From: Candidula unifasciata
Lineage: Eukaryota; Mollusca; Gastropoda; Stylommatophora; Geomitridae
Length of the DNA: 64,000 bases
NCBI GenBank assembly: GCA_905116865.2
Contig: CAJHNH020006212.1
Coordinates: 377,501-441,500 of the forward strand
Direction of reading: 5' to 3'
The notes under the pieces are model-generated. The model was not told the DNA's origin, did no database searches, and saw nothing but the letters and a program-made list of their open reading frames with translations. This document shows positions 32,449-43,300 of the stretch, in pieces. The position numbers were made by a program, and so were the translations under genes. How positions within the stretch are numbered: the stretch's first letter is position 1; the number at the start of each line of letters is the position of its first letter.

Positions 32449-33835
32449 CGCCCGCTATCGCAGCCTAGCTGTTAACCACAAGACTGAGTGAAGGGCACAA
32501 ATATCGCAGCCTAGTTGTAACCACAACACAACGTGCAAACCACCCTTTTAAAGAAAAGCCCGACCACCAGCGTAACAAGCAGACTGCTTATCAACTGTAC
32601 TAGCGAAGCAGATATCGTAGCTGTAGCGAAGCAGATATCGTAGCCTAGTTGTAACTACAAAACAACGTCTAAATTACCCTTTTAGAAGTTTAAAAAAAAA
32701 TTTGCCGCCGCTATCGCAACCTAGCTGTTAACCACAAGACCGAGTAAAGGCGCGCTATCGCAGCCTAGCTGTTAACTACAAGACCGAGCGAAGGGCGCAA
32801 ATATCGCAGTCTAGTTGTAACCACAACACAACGTGCAAACCACCCTTTTAAAGAAAAGCCCGACCACCAGCGTAACAAGCAGACTGCTTATCAACTGTAC
32901 TAGCGAAGCAGATATCGTAGCTGTAGCGAAGCAGATATCGTAGCCTAGTTGTAACTACAAAACAACGTCTAAACCACCCTTTTAGAAGTTTAAAAAAAAA
33001 TTTGCCACCGCTATCGCAACCTAGCTGTTAACCACAAGACCGAGTAAAGGCGCGCTATCGCAGCCTACTAGCTGTTAACTACAAGACCGAGCAAAGGGCG
33101 CAAATATCGCAGCCTAGTTGTAACCACAACACAACGTGCAAACCACCCTTTTAAAGAAAAGCCCGACCACCAGCGTAACAAGCAGACTGCTTATCAACTG
33201 TACTAGCGAAGCAGATATCGTAGCTGTAGCGAAGCAGATATCGTAGCCTAGTTGTAACTACAAAACAACGTCTAAACCACCCTTTTAGAAGTTAAAAAAA
33301 AAATTTGCCGCCGCTATCGCAACCTAGCTGTTAACCACAAGACCAAGTAAAGGCGCGCTATCGCAGCCTAGCTGTTAACTACAAGACCGAGCGAAAGGCG
33401 CAATCACAGCCTAGCAGTTAACCACAAGACCGAGCGAAGGGCGCAATCGCAGCCTAGCTGTTAATCACAAGACCGAGCAAAGGGCGCAAATATCGCTGCT
33501 TATCAACTGTACTAGCGAAGCAGATATCGTAGCCTAGTTGTAACTACAAAACAACGTCTAAACCACCCTTTTAAAAGTTAAAAAAAAAAATTTGCCGCCG
33601 CTATCGCAACCTAGCTGTTAACCACAAGACCGAGTAAAGGCGCAAAACCACCCTTTTGCAAGACCGAGCAAAGGGCGCAAATATCGCTGCTTATCAAATG
33701 TACTAGCGAAACAACGTCTAAACCACCCTTTTAAAAGTAAAAAAAAGAAATTTACGCCGCTATCGCAACCTAGCTGTTAACCACAAGACCGAGTAAAGGC
33801 GCAAAACCACCCTTTTGAAGAAAAAAAAGAAAAAT
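32449..33835. repeat. 300-bp satellite, over three copies
   Basis: The landmark CCACAACACAACGTGCAAAC falls at 32521, 32821 and 33124, giving a period of 300-303 bp. Shortened units follow to about 33835. Each unit contains words of the form GCTATCGCAACCTAGCTGTT and, in three units, a segment CAGCGTAACAAGCAGACTGC followed by TTATCAACTGTACTAG that is homologous to the tRNA-like sequence at 33841. Confidence 0.85.
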
Positions 33836-33840
33836 GTAAT

Positions 33841-33912
33841 TGACCGCCGGAGAATCGAACCCTGATCACCGGCGTAACAAGCAGACTGCTTATCAACTAT
33901 ACTAGGGAAGAC
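33841..33912 (-). other. tRNA-like sequence inside the satellite element
   Basis: On the minus strand, TAGTATAGTTGATAAGC (A box-like), CTTGTTACG (anticodon-loop-like, GTT) and CAGGGTTCGATTCTCCGGCG (B box and T arm) are correctly ordered and spaced. The T stem has four of five pairs, but the acceptor stem does not pair. So this is a tRNA-derived remnant or SINE head, not a working tRNA gene. Confidence 0.55.
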
Positions 33913-34199
33913 TCGGTAATTTCGTTACGAAATTATATAATAAAAGAAAGCATAGTTTGTAGTGTTCCTGTTCCATATTTTTAACTACATGACCTCTCAA
34001 GTCCCTAACAACGACCTCTTGAGGCCCTGAATGGGATTTTTTGTCTTTGAATAATATGGGGCCGGTATTCGGAAGAGTCCAACTGAAAACTGCTCGAACT
34101 TGTTCTGAAATGCCAGATCACCTGGTTAGATTACCTTTAAGATAAGTTGGATAGCAAACTGACAATAAATTAGCTATTTGTAACAAAGTTTCACTGTAT

Positions 34200-35550
34200 T
34201 AGTATAATATTGGCAGAGGATCTATAGATCCTGATAAAAAAAATATTCAAAAGAAAGAAAACCTAATTCGTTGCAAGGTCCAACAATCAACTTCACACGA
34301 AGTTGTGATTTTTTTTAAATATTTATTTACGATCCTCCTTAGACCGGATCTTCAACAAGCTACGAAAATAATCTTACTCGAGCATGTTAATTCAACTTAA
34401 CTTTCGTTAGTTTACAATCAGTCAATTAAATTACAAATAATATGTAGAACACAAAATCTACTACTAGACTATACTTCTTAGTAACTTACGTCTTACTTCT
34501 TCTCATCTCGCAGCCTCTCCGCACTTGCCAAGGAGGTGAACACAAATATGTTGTGTATGCACCTGTTGGTGCTATTTTTTGTACCTCCCTGCAGACACAA
34601 AACGGACGAAAAACACGACTAGGATGATAAATTTACTAGTACCACTAGAGTCGGACATGTCGTGTCCCTCCATGACCGTGTCAACTTAGCATAAGTCAAC
34701 TTTGACCTTTGACTGCCGTCGTGTAGATCTTTGGTTGATATCGTATTTTATCTTCTCCATTGTTCTTGTGCCGGGCTGACCAAGAAGATGGCGGAGAGGT
34801 AATATAAACATTATATGGGCAGACCTACACATACCTGGAGTTACCAACTGAAAGAGAAGGCTAATCAGAGAGCAATAGGGGGGCAGATAATACCTACAGC
34901 GAGGGCTCAATGTGCTAGAGAAAAAGAAGAAGAAAACGAGGGGGAAGATGAAAGTGATTGTTGTTCTTGTGGTGCCATACCATAAGAGATATATGCCCCC
35001 CCCCCCCCCCAAAAAAAAGAGGGTGGGGGGGGGGGCGGAGACAAAACTGTAAAAATATATGTGATTTTTTTTTTAAAGGATAAATTTAAAAAGCTAATTT
35101 TGGGGAAGGGGTGGTAGGACATTTCTCACACCAAGTATCACCTGACCTTGCCACGCCACTGCCAAGAATAAGCTGTAAAGATGACATCAGAGAAACTCCA
35201 CATATACATCATGCGTCTCTGGTCAAGGCAAGAACCAAAACTGTGTATCCCGAAGCGCTTGATGAGAAAGTGAAGACGAATAAGGGTCGATGGGTTAGTT
35301 CTTGGACTGTTGCAAGTTTGTAAAACATGGACATGGTCATACAAGTTTAAAAACATCTAATGGCAGCGAGGATGTGGTTTCTGAGATTATATCGATATCG
35401 TGATAGACTGTTTGTATGTCTGTCCCCCCCCTCCCCCCGGGCTGCTACCTCAATGTCTGACCACCTAAATGACTCCAAGAGTTGGTTCCTGGATGGCAAG
35501 CTTGCAAGGCAAAGCCTAGATACCGTGTTTAACCTCCAACGCAGTAATAT
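34200..35550. other. Intergenic, no recognised gene
   Basis: AT-rich sequence, then a C run and G-rich patch near 34997-35035. A SINE-like trace around 35120-35350 is too weak to name. No coding exon could be supported. Confidence 0.4.
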
Positions 35551-35555
35551 TTATG

Positions 35556-36270
35556 TCATGTGCTACTGCACACACTGTTCTGGTGTAAACGGTCGTTTGT
35601 GGGAAAGGATACATTCACAGATTGATTAAATTTTGAATTAGGAATCAATATCATAACACTCAGGACACTCCCTATCTCCAGCAGCAAGCGAAGAGTTCCA
35701 GTTCTGATAGCACCAGTAACTGTCTGATTGTATATCCATCTCGCCTTTCCCTTGGGTGTTGAGCGTCGGCTAAATCCCCTGGTTAACTCCTCGCAGCGCC
35801 ATTCTCCTCTACAGTAACGATCTAGTTGTTCCTCCGCACTGTTCACTCACTCCCAAAGGACCCTCACAACATCTAGCTTGTCATACATCGGTTCACCACC
35901 AAGTGGTACAGAATCGGCCAGTTTTTTTATCTCATTTTTCCAGCGCACCAGCATTTCTGGAAAAAATATCAAAAGAATGCTAACTACCCAGAACCTCTGA
36001 AGTGATGCTTGCCATTCTGCACGGAGCATGCTTGTCTCCACCCTTTTCAGCATGCTCTGTGAGTGAGTTACAATCACGGCATATATGCACAGATGAGTTT
36101 TCAAGCCAGTGAAAGGCAGCACTGGTAAAAACTAGACGTTGTGGTGTCATATACCAGGCTTTGTTGGAATAGGCGACGTCCATTCACTTTGGCTAAGAAC
36201 CCCCAAGACCTTCGTCTGCCTATCAACACAGAGCCATCTGTATAATCACATTATCTGGGCAAGAACTGAT
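35556..36270 (-). mobile_element. RNase H-type retroelement fragment
   Basis: Minus-strand frames, broken by stops, give an RNase H start (TDGS-like, near 36230), FHWLENSSVHICRDCNSLT, SMLRAEWQASLQRF and later LVRWKNEIKKLADS (the GNE-ADRLA block mutated). They end in YNQTVTGAIRTGTLRLLLEI. It belongs to the same family as 27268-27700. Confidence 0.6.
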
Positions 36271-36469
36271 ATTTTTTAATTGTTGATCTTCTGATTCTGC
36301 AGATGTAAAAAAACCGACTTGCAGAATTAGGGGAAGGGGGTGGGGGTTTCAGAACATTTATAGAAAAAAAAAATCGAAGAAACTAAAGTAATTTTTCAAG
36401 AAATACAAATATCCAAATCAACCGTCATATTTGTTTTCTAATATCTTTATCGACATCCCAACACATGGG

Positions 36470-36700
36470 TCAACCATTTAGTGCTCTGTCTCCTTCTTCA
36501 GTAACCAGCATAGAGGTGACATTTGTTGCACGAAGCGATGTCCATTCGCTTTTGCTATGAACCCCCATACGCCTTGTCTGCCTCTCAACACAGAACCATC
36601 TGTATAGAATGTCACATCATCTGGGCGGGAATTATCATGAATCATTTGTTGAACTGATTCTTCAGAACCAGCTGGCCAGTCCCTGCACCCACGACTTGAA
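36470..36700 (-). mobile_element. Second RNase H N-terminal fragment
   Basis: On the minus strand it reads RPDDVTFYTDGSVLRGRQGV and WGFIAKANGHRFVQQMSPLC, the first strand of RNase H with its catalytic Asp. It duplicates the start of the 35556-36270 fragment in the same orientation. Confidence 0.55.
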
Positions 36701-37248
36701 GTGATAAGTTCAGTAAGGATATGTTATAAAAGTCTGTGTTTACGTGGTATTGTAGTCTTTATGAAACCGTTTCATGAAATGAAAGAGCTGACAGACTGGC
36801 CGTACTTGCAGTAGTTGGTGGAGGAAGAAGTATGGACAGGGGATACGTACTCACGATACTGAATGTGATGTATTCTACAGATGGGACTTTGAACCGCCTG
36901 TTGGAAAATGGTATTAAACAAGGACATAATGCATAAACCAGTTGTGGAACAAAGAAAGATATGTCAGTCAACTCCAACTGGAGAATGGCGAGGATGGAGA
37001 CAGCTGCTTCACTGGATGGAGCATGAGTGGGTTGGACTGATGTGCGGGGATGCCTATTTGGATAACAAGTAATTACTTCATTGCCATTTCCATGCACTGA
37101 CAAGAGACTGGCTGTCGTAGAAAATAATTGCAAAATGCAATCAATCAGTAAAGAGCTTGGCATGAATCAACTGAGGATCTGGGCAATGCTTCATTGAGAC
37201 ATAAAAGGCAGAAGAAGGAGAAAACAATAGGCACATCTATATACAAAC

Positions 37249-37610
37249 TTGTCAGCTCTAAGAGAATTTTACTCCTTTGCCAACTTCTTTTTCATTGCAA
37301 AATCAGAAACTGACCAAGGTCTGTTTCAAGCCATGATAGGCAGAAGGAAAATAGTCATGACAGAAATGAAATGTTTATGTACTATGCTAGGTGTAACGAG
37401 GAAAGATCGACTTAGGAACGAGGATATCAGGAGAAGAGTTGGCACAGAACCAATACTGAACTTTACAGACAGACAAGAAATGAAATGGTTTGGCCAGGTA
37501 ATAAGATTGCCATCAGACAAGGCACCACAGAAAGCAACGTTATATAGATACAGTGGTAACAGAGCCACAGAAGATGGACTGCAGATATATCAGAGACATT
37601 GAATAGTACT
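37249..37610 (+). mobile_element. LINE 3' fragment
   Basis: The ORF from 37249 encodes TEMKCLCTMLGVTRKDRLRN, RVGTEPILNFTDRQEMKWFG and QVIRLP, the end of an RTE-like reverse transcriptase. It is closest to the elements at 26160 and 53232. Confidence 0.65.
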
Positions 37611-37689
37611 ATATTCAAAGTGAACAGAAGAGCCCATTCCAAAGATCTCTTCCTGTCCTGATGCAGCGAGGCATTCCAGTAGAGAAAAT

Positions 37690-37860
37690 AAGAAGACAGA
37701 TGTGCTGGCAGGAAACAAGTATCTAGTCACTGCTAGGATTTTAACACTGACTATAAGTACTTTAGCTACTGTACCACTGCTAGGATTGAACCTTGTCTTG
37801 GTGAGTAGGTGCACTAGACATTTAGCCAATTTGGCTCTCAAGGATACCCCAGAGAATTGT
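37690..37860 (-). mobile_element. tRNA-derived SINE-like remnant
   Basis: The minus strand carries AATTGGCTAAATGTCTAGTG and, about 30 bases on, AAGGTTCAATCCTAGCAG, resembling A and B boxes. Confidence 0.35.
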
Positions 37861-37970
37861 GCCCACTCCAAAATGTAAGTTGGCAACAATGTATCCACTG
37901 ATAACTAAGGAGTTATTACACGATGAAGTTCCAGGATCTTCCGCAGCGCCACTCGGTGAAAGCCATGAGA

Positions 37971-37973
<3 letters not shown>

Positions 37974-38003
<30 letters not shown>
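37974..38003. repeat. Poly-C tract (about 30 C)
   Basis: An uninterrupted C run on the plus strand. Its length may be imprecise. Confidence 0.9.
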
Positions 38004-38005
<2 letters not shown>

Positions 38006-38044
38006 CCACTGTGAAAATCAAAACCTGATAAACACTAAGGACTT

Positions 38045-38240
38045 CCCCGTGTGGATTCTGGAAACCCGTTGTGGGGAAAACAAGAACAGACCTGCTGCCT
38101 GCTCAAAACCACGTTGTAAGAGTTGACTAATTAGGAGCTCCCTTCAAAGTCACAGTACATCTGTCTGAGAGGCAAGGAACCAATATTCTGCATGCAAATG
38201 AGTCAGACCTATGAAATGAACGTGAACGCAACATTCAGTT
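38045..38240 (+). repeat. Dispersed repeat, second copy of 28525 family
   Basis: It shares ordered words with 28525-28790, including GAAAACAAGAACA, GACTAATTAGGAGCTCCC and AGTACATCTG. No ORF. Confidence 0.5.
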
Positions 38241-38859
38241 TCCGAAACAGGACTAGAGTCCACAACTTTAAGCTGGAGTTTGCAAAGAAGACGATTGAAA
38301 GTACTCTATTGTGAAATCATTTTACTAGCTTCTATGTCACACAGCTGCACAAAGCATTACTACACATTTTTATAAATCATCTTAAATGAATTAACAGTTA
38401 AAACATAAACACTGCCTAAATAAATTCCAGAACTGCAATATAATTTCCATATTTTATTGTACTTACTTTGTAACAGTATCACAAAGCCCAGAAATCAGAC
38501 TGATATTTTGTTAACACTGATAACATGAACAGATCAAAGATTCTCCTGCTGTGTTCACCCTTAGTTGGCAGTGTGTTGTGGTTTACAGCTCTTAGCCTCT
38601 CCAACCCCAATAAAAGGGCATGGACCCCAAATAAGGTGATCAAAGATTCGAACTCACTTAATCTGACACTCATATACAGCTGTGATAGGTACTGACACTT
38701 ATATTATATACAGCTGTGACAGGTATTCTGTATTGTCTAAAACCAGTGAGGTTTTTTTTTTTTTCAACTACCTGCGGAGATAATCTTCACATTTCTGAGT
38801 TTATCCTGTCCCATCCATAAATTAAATTCAAGTAATCTCCTACAAGAATATTCAGCTGT

Positions 38860-39150
38860 GTGAGGTGATGAGCAGGCTGCCAGACTCACTGCTGCTGCTT
38901 CTCAGGGTGATAAGCTACCTGATGATAAAGAACACATTGTAAAAAGCTTTTCTGGGATTAAGTGGACAGTACAACAGAGCAGGCACTGTATCCATATCTG
39001 TACAGACCTATTCAGCAGAGGGTCTGGATGATTTTCAACACAGAGAGTAAATAATTGGCAGATTTTCGATCACACTGCAACTGGAACCATCAACATGGAG
39101 ACTAAGACATGGAATAGTCAATGTCCCAAGTGCAGTAATGTCAATTCTTT
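38860..39150 (+). mobile_element. RNase H-end fragment, weak
   Basis: A plus-frame translation reads GDEQAARLTAAASQGDKLPD and later DHTATGTINMETKTW and CPKCSNVNS, parallel to the end of the 27268 fragment. Several stops intervene. Confidence 0.4.
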
Positions 39151-40074
39151 ATTTATTAATTCGTCTCCTTTCACTTCTTCTTCAGATCCCTCCATTCATA
39201 CCTCTCAGTAACATATGTGAATAGATCCAAAGTAAGCTCAGGTATGTGTCTCACACAGCGGTGTTGACTGCCTCTTTTGTCCTCATGGCGGTTAAGTTGG
39301 AGTCTGCTGACAGTGAAATGCTAAAAAATCTGTGAGGATGAAACATCTCATTTTAGCATTATCACATCTAGTCCAACTATGTCGTGTGGACAATCAAATT
39401 CCGGTTACATTCTAAACTGTTTCGTCACTTTCATTCAAAGATCAGACTGGTTGCCTTTACCCATGTCCATTTTATGTGGGTCGACCAAATGTTAAGGTCA
39501 ATTTTGGAGAAAACAATTTGCCTTGATGAAGATTGCAACGTAAAACCTCTGGGATGGCATGCAAGTGTCTAACCACTACACCACAAGGGCTCCTTATCCT
39601 ATGTTAATGAACATGTTACAATTTTCAGTTATTGCCGATTTCCATGACAATAACTTTAAATAAAAAAGGTTACTTGTGAACGATGTGACAAAGCAGAAGG
39701 CACTGCGTGTACAAGTCTTGACAGCAATTTAAAAAAAAACACAAAATTGAATAAAAACATATGTATCATATTTCAAATACAATATTCTCAATGACAATAA
39801 ATGCACATGACGATGATGATAACAGGAAAATATTACAAGGTCAAACACATAAATTAACAATATCATCATCGGCTCTGGTTTTATCTTTTCTGAGTCAACA
39901 GATTTGAAATGTGATGATGCAGATTTAAACTGAAACAAATATGATCTTCACAGTATTAAATTTACACTACTGGTGTCCAAGAGATAGTTCTGAAGTACAT
40001 TGGATGCAACTAAGTTAAATTAATTGTATACTGTAGTGAACCATTTTCTCCTCGATAAATTATGTCCTAGACGG

Positions 40075-40300
40075 AATGACGTCTTTAATGGACATTGCAG
40101 AACCAACCCCTGCATTTGTTGGCTGTTTGGTTTTAACTAGGCAATTTTACGTTCAACAGTTTGCCTTTGCTTTCTGAAGGGTCAGCTATTGACAATGCTG
40201 CTGAAAGTAGTGCAAAGTGGTCTTCTGCCAAATCCTCTGCAGCTGGAATTAAACCAGATCCAATAAGCCTGTCAACATTGATAAATCACATCTCATTATG
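40075..40300 (-). mobile_element. SINE, tRNA-Thr core family, degraded
   Basis: GGACATTGCAGAACCAACCC and TTGGCTGTTTGGTTTTAACT followed by AGGCAATTTTACGTTCAACA, then TTTGCCTTTGCTTTCTGAAG, match the minus-strand SINE at 47335. The tRNA head is decayed and abuts the 32-bp array. Confidence 0.6.
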
Positions 40301-40312
40301 TAATAGTTTTGG

Positions 40313-41117
40313 CTTTGTGTTTTGTTGCTCGATGAACAGATCTGGTTAGTGTTTTGTTGCTCGATGAACAAATCTGGTTGGTGTTTTGTTGCTCGATGAA
40401 CAGATCTGGTTGGTGTTTTGTTGCTCGATGAACAAATCTGGTTGGTGTTTTGTTGCTCGATGAACTAATCTGGTTGGTGTTTTGTTGCTCGATGAACAAA
40501 TCTGGTTGGTGTTTTGTTGCTCGATGAACAGATCTGGTTGGTGTTTTGTTGCTCGATGAACTAATCTGGTTGATGTTTTGTTGCTCGATGAACAGATCTG
40601 GTTGGTGTTTTGTTGCTCGATGAACAAATCTGGTTGGTGTTTTGTTGCTCGATGAACAAATCTGGTTGGTGTTTTGTTGCTCGATGAACTAATCTGGTTG
40701 GTGTTTTGTTGCTCGATGAACAAATCTGGTTGGTGTTTTGTTGCTCGATGAACAAATCTGGTTGGTGTTTTGTTGCTCGATGAACAGATCTGGTTGGTGT
40801 TTTGTTGCTCGATGAACAAATCTGGTTGGTGTTTTGTTGCTCGATGAACTAATCTGGTTGGTGTTTTGTTGCTCGATGAACAGATCTGGTTGGTGTTTTG
40901 TTGCTCGATGAACTAATCTGGTTGGTGTTTTGTTGCTCGATGAACTAATCTGGTTGGTGTTTTGTTGCTCGATGAACTAATCTGGTTGGTGTTTTGTTGC
41001 TCGATGAACTAATCTGGTTGGTGTTTTGTTGCTCGATGAACAGATCTGGTTGGTGTTTTGTTGCTCGATGAACTAATCTGGTTGGTGTTTTGTTGCTCGA
41101 TGAACAGATCTGGTCAT
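40313..41117. repeat. 32-bp minisatellite, about 25 copies
   Basis: Units of 32 bp (GTTGGTGTTTTGTTGCTC followed by GATGAACAAATCTG) differ only at the AACAAA / AACAGA / AACTAA position. Period 32 makes the minus-strand frames cycle, so the long ORFs there are repeat artefacts. Confidence 0.95.
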
Positions 41118-41119
41118 GA

Positions 41120-42095
41120 CAAAGTCTAGCTGTCAGTAGAGGACCTCTCCTGCCTCCAGATGTGCTGGCCATATGGTGCTCCTTGACAGATTTTAAAGAG
41201 GAATAAGAGGAATGTCTGATAAGAAAAACTATTTCTTGGGTCTCCAGTGAGTTCTCCTTATCAGGTCTGCATGTAACACACTGGTCACTCTTTTATTTTC
41301 CAGGAGTTTCCCAGCATTCATTTTCTAAAGGCTGGGTCAATTTTGGAGCCTATGTGACCGAAAAAGTTTCCCCGCAAAAAAAAAGTTTTGAACACATGAC
41401 TACCAGGCATATATGCTAGCCTCTGCACTGTCACAGCTTCTGGGTATATGGTGTGGAGCCATGCTCTCAACACAATCAAACATCATGACTGTTTATCTGT
41501 AGGCAGATTTCCATGAATTTACTGACCAAGTTTAGACGTATCAATATCGTAAAACAACATTCATAAATGAGGGATGCAACTATTATTTCACTGGTAACGC
41601 AAATGAAACACAAAGCACTCAAAGCAGCTTATATCAGCCAGTAGTAAGACTCTATTTAAAAAAACGGCAGTAATGCAATGTAAAACAATAGGAGCCAGAT
41701 TTTATGAGTATTGCAGATCAAATGATTACCTCATACAAAGGAATGACATACACACAAGCACAAAACTAAAGGAAAGGAAAAGATTTTGGTATTATAAATC
41801 CAGATCTCAACCTTAATAATAAACTGTCAAAACTCAGCGGTACTGACGAATGTACACTTGACAAGCAAATGAAATATAAGTATGAGAACCAAAAATGTAA
41901 AGAAATCACTATAGAAAAGTGACTTCTTACTCAGAATGTGCTAGTTTGTAACACAACAGATCTATAGGATATCAGGAGGGGGAAAACTGAGGGGAAAAAC
42001 GGGAGAGGGAGACATGGAGAAAATCTTAAAATCTGAATAACATTCTGGAAAAATGGCCAGCCAGTCGATCCTCTCACACTGACATTTAAAGCAAT
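41120..42095. other. Intergenic, no recognised gene
   Basis: Unique-looking AT-rich sequence with a weak SINE trace around 41330-41440 (GGTCAATTTTGGAGCC). No coding exon was seen. Confidence 0.4.
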
Positions 42096-42103
42096 AATGG
42101 TTG

Positions 42104-43300
42104 TGATGAGAACAAGGGAGGCCAGTGGAGAGAACAAGGGAAGCCAGTGGAGAGAACAAGGGAGGCCAGTGGACAGAACAAGGGAAGCCAGTGGAGAGAA
42201 CAAGGGAAGCCAGTGGAGAGAACAAGGAAAGCCAGTGGAGAGAACAAGGGAAGCCAGTGGAGAGAACAAGGGAAGCCAGTGGAGAGAACAAGGGAGGCCA
42301 GTGGAGAGAACAAGGGAGGCCAGTGGAGAGAACAAGGGAGGCCAGTGGAGAGAACAAGCGAGGCCAGTGGAGAGAACAAGGAAAGCCAGTGGAGAGAACA
42401 AGGGAGGTCAGTGGAGAGAACAAGGAAAGCCAGTGGAGAGAACAAGCGAGGCCAGTGGAGAGAACAAGGGAAGCCAGTGGAGAGAACAAGGGGAGCCAGT
42501 GGAAAGAACAAGGAAGGCCAGTGGACAGAACAAGGGAAGCCAGTGGAGAGAACAAGGGAAGCCAGTGGAGAGAACAAGTGAAGCCATTGGAGAGAACAAG
42601 GGAAGCCAGTGGAGAGAACAAGGGAAGCCAGTGGAGAGAACAAGGGAGGCCAGTGGACAGAACAAGGGAAGCCAGTGGACAGAACAAGGGAAGCCAGTGG
42701 AGAGAACAAGGGAGGCCAGTGGAGAGAACAAGGGAGGCCAGTGGAAAGAACAAGGGAGGCCAGTGGACAGAACAAGGGAGGCCAGTGGACAGAACAAGGG
42801 AAGCCAGTGGAGAGAACAAGGGAGGCCAGTGGACAGAACAAGGGAGGCCAGTGGACAGAACAAGGGAGGCCAGTGGACAGAACAAGGGAGGCCAGTGGAC
42901 AGAACAAGGGAGGCCAGTGGAAAGGACAAGGGGAAGCCTGTGAAGAGAACAAGGAAAGCCAGTGGAGAGAACAAGGAAAGCCAGTGGAGAGAACAAGGAA
43001 AGCCAGTGGAGAGAACAAGGAAAGCCAGTGGAGAGAACAAGGAAAGCCAGTGGAAAGAACAAGGAAAGCCAGTGGAGAGAACAAGGAAAGCCAGTGGAGA
43101 GAACAAGGAAAGCCAGTGGAGAGAACAAGACAAGAGAAGCCAGTAGAGAGAACAAGGGAAGCCGGTGGCTTCCAGAACAAGGGAAGCCAGTAGAGAGAAC
43201 AAGGGAAGCAAATGAAAGGCCAAGTGGAGAGAACAAAGGAAGCAAATGAAAGGCCAAGTGGAGAGAACAGGGGAAGCAAGTGGAAGGTCAGGTGGAAAGA
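42104..43300. repeat. 22-bp GA-rich minisatellite, about 54 copies
   Basis: Units of 22 bp (GCCAGTGGAGAGAACAAGGG plus two bases) with variants GAGAG/GACAG/GAAAG and GGAA/GGAG. The last copies become irregular (GCAAATGAAAGGCCAAGTGG). No frame of the unit holds a stop on either strand, which produces overlapping open frames of up to 431 codons. Confidence 0.95.

Larger units (their letters stand above)
30771..34194. mobile_element. TIR-bounded non-autonomous element filled with satellite
   Basis: A perfect 29-bp inverted repeat (begins ACTCTTCCGAATACCGG, ends CATATTATT) lies at 31002-31030 and 34050-34078. Similarity continues inward for about 100 bases with mismatches (AATATGGAACA, GTTCCTGTT). 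Further out, GTGAAACTTT at 30771-30780 and its complement at 34185-34194 may be the true outer ends, resembling the CAGTGAAAC start of pogo-like elements. Inside are short repeats with GGAGGAATAATTTTCGATCC, ATCATCATCA runs and a 300-bp satellite. No transposase was found and no clear TSD was seen. Confidence 0.6.

Noticed and set aside
32449..33835. CRISPR-like array
   Set aside because: Repeats are long (300 bp), contiguous and without unique spacers. The DNA is clearly eukaryotic. The same holds for the other arrays, none of which has short repeats with variable spacers.
33841..33912. Functional tRNA gene
   Set aside because: A and B boxes are present but the acceptor stem does not pair and the anticodon stem has mismatches. 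Treated as tRNA-derived.
36759..37163. 134-codon minus ORF
   Set aside because: No recognisable domain. The plus strand at its start reads like the NERADRLA block of an RNase H fragment, so the ORF is more likely a shadow of decayed retroelement sequence.
40296..41172. Minus-strand ORFs with repeated SSSNKTPTRFVHRATKHQPD
   Set aside because: The peptide repeat spans three 32-bp units and is simply the repeat read in turning frames.
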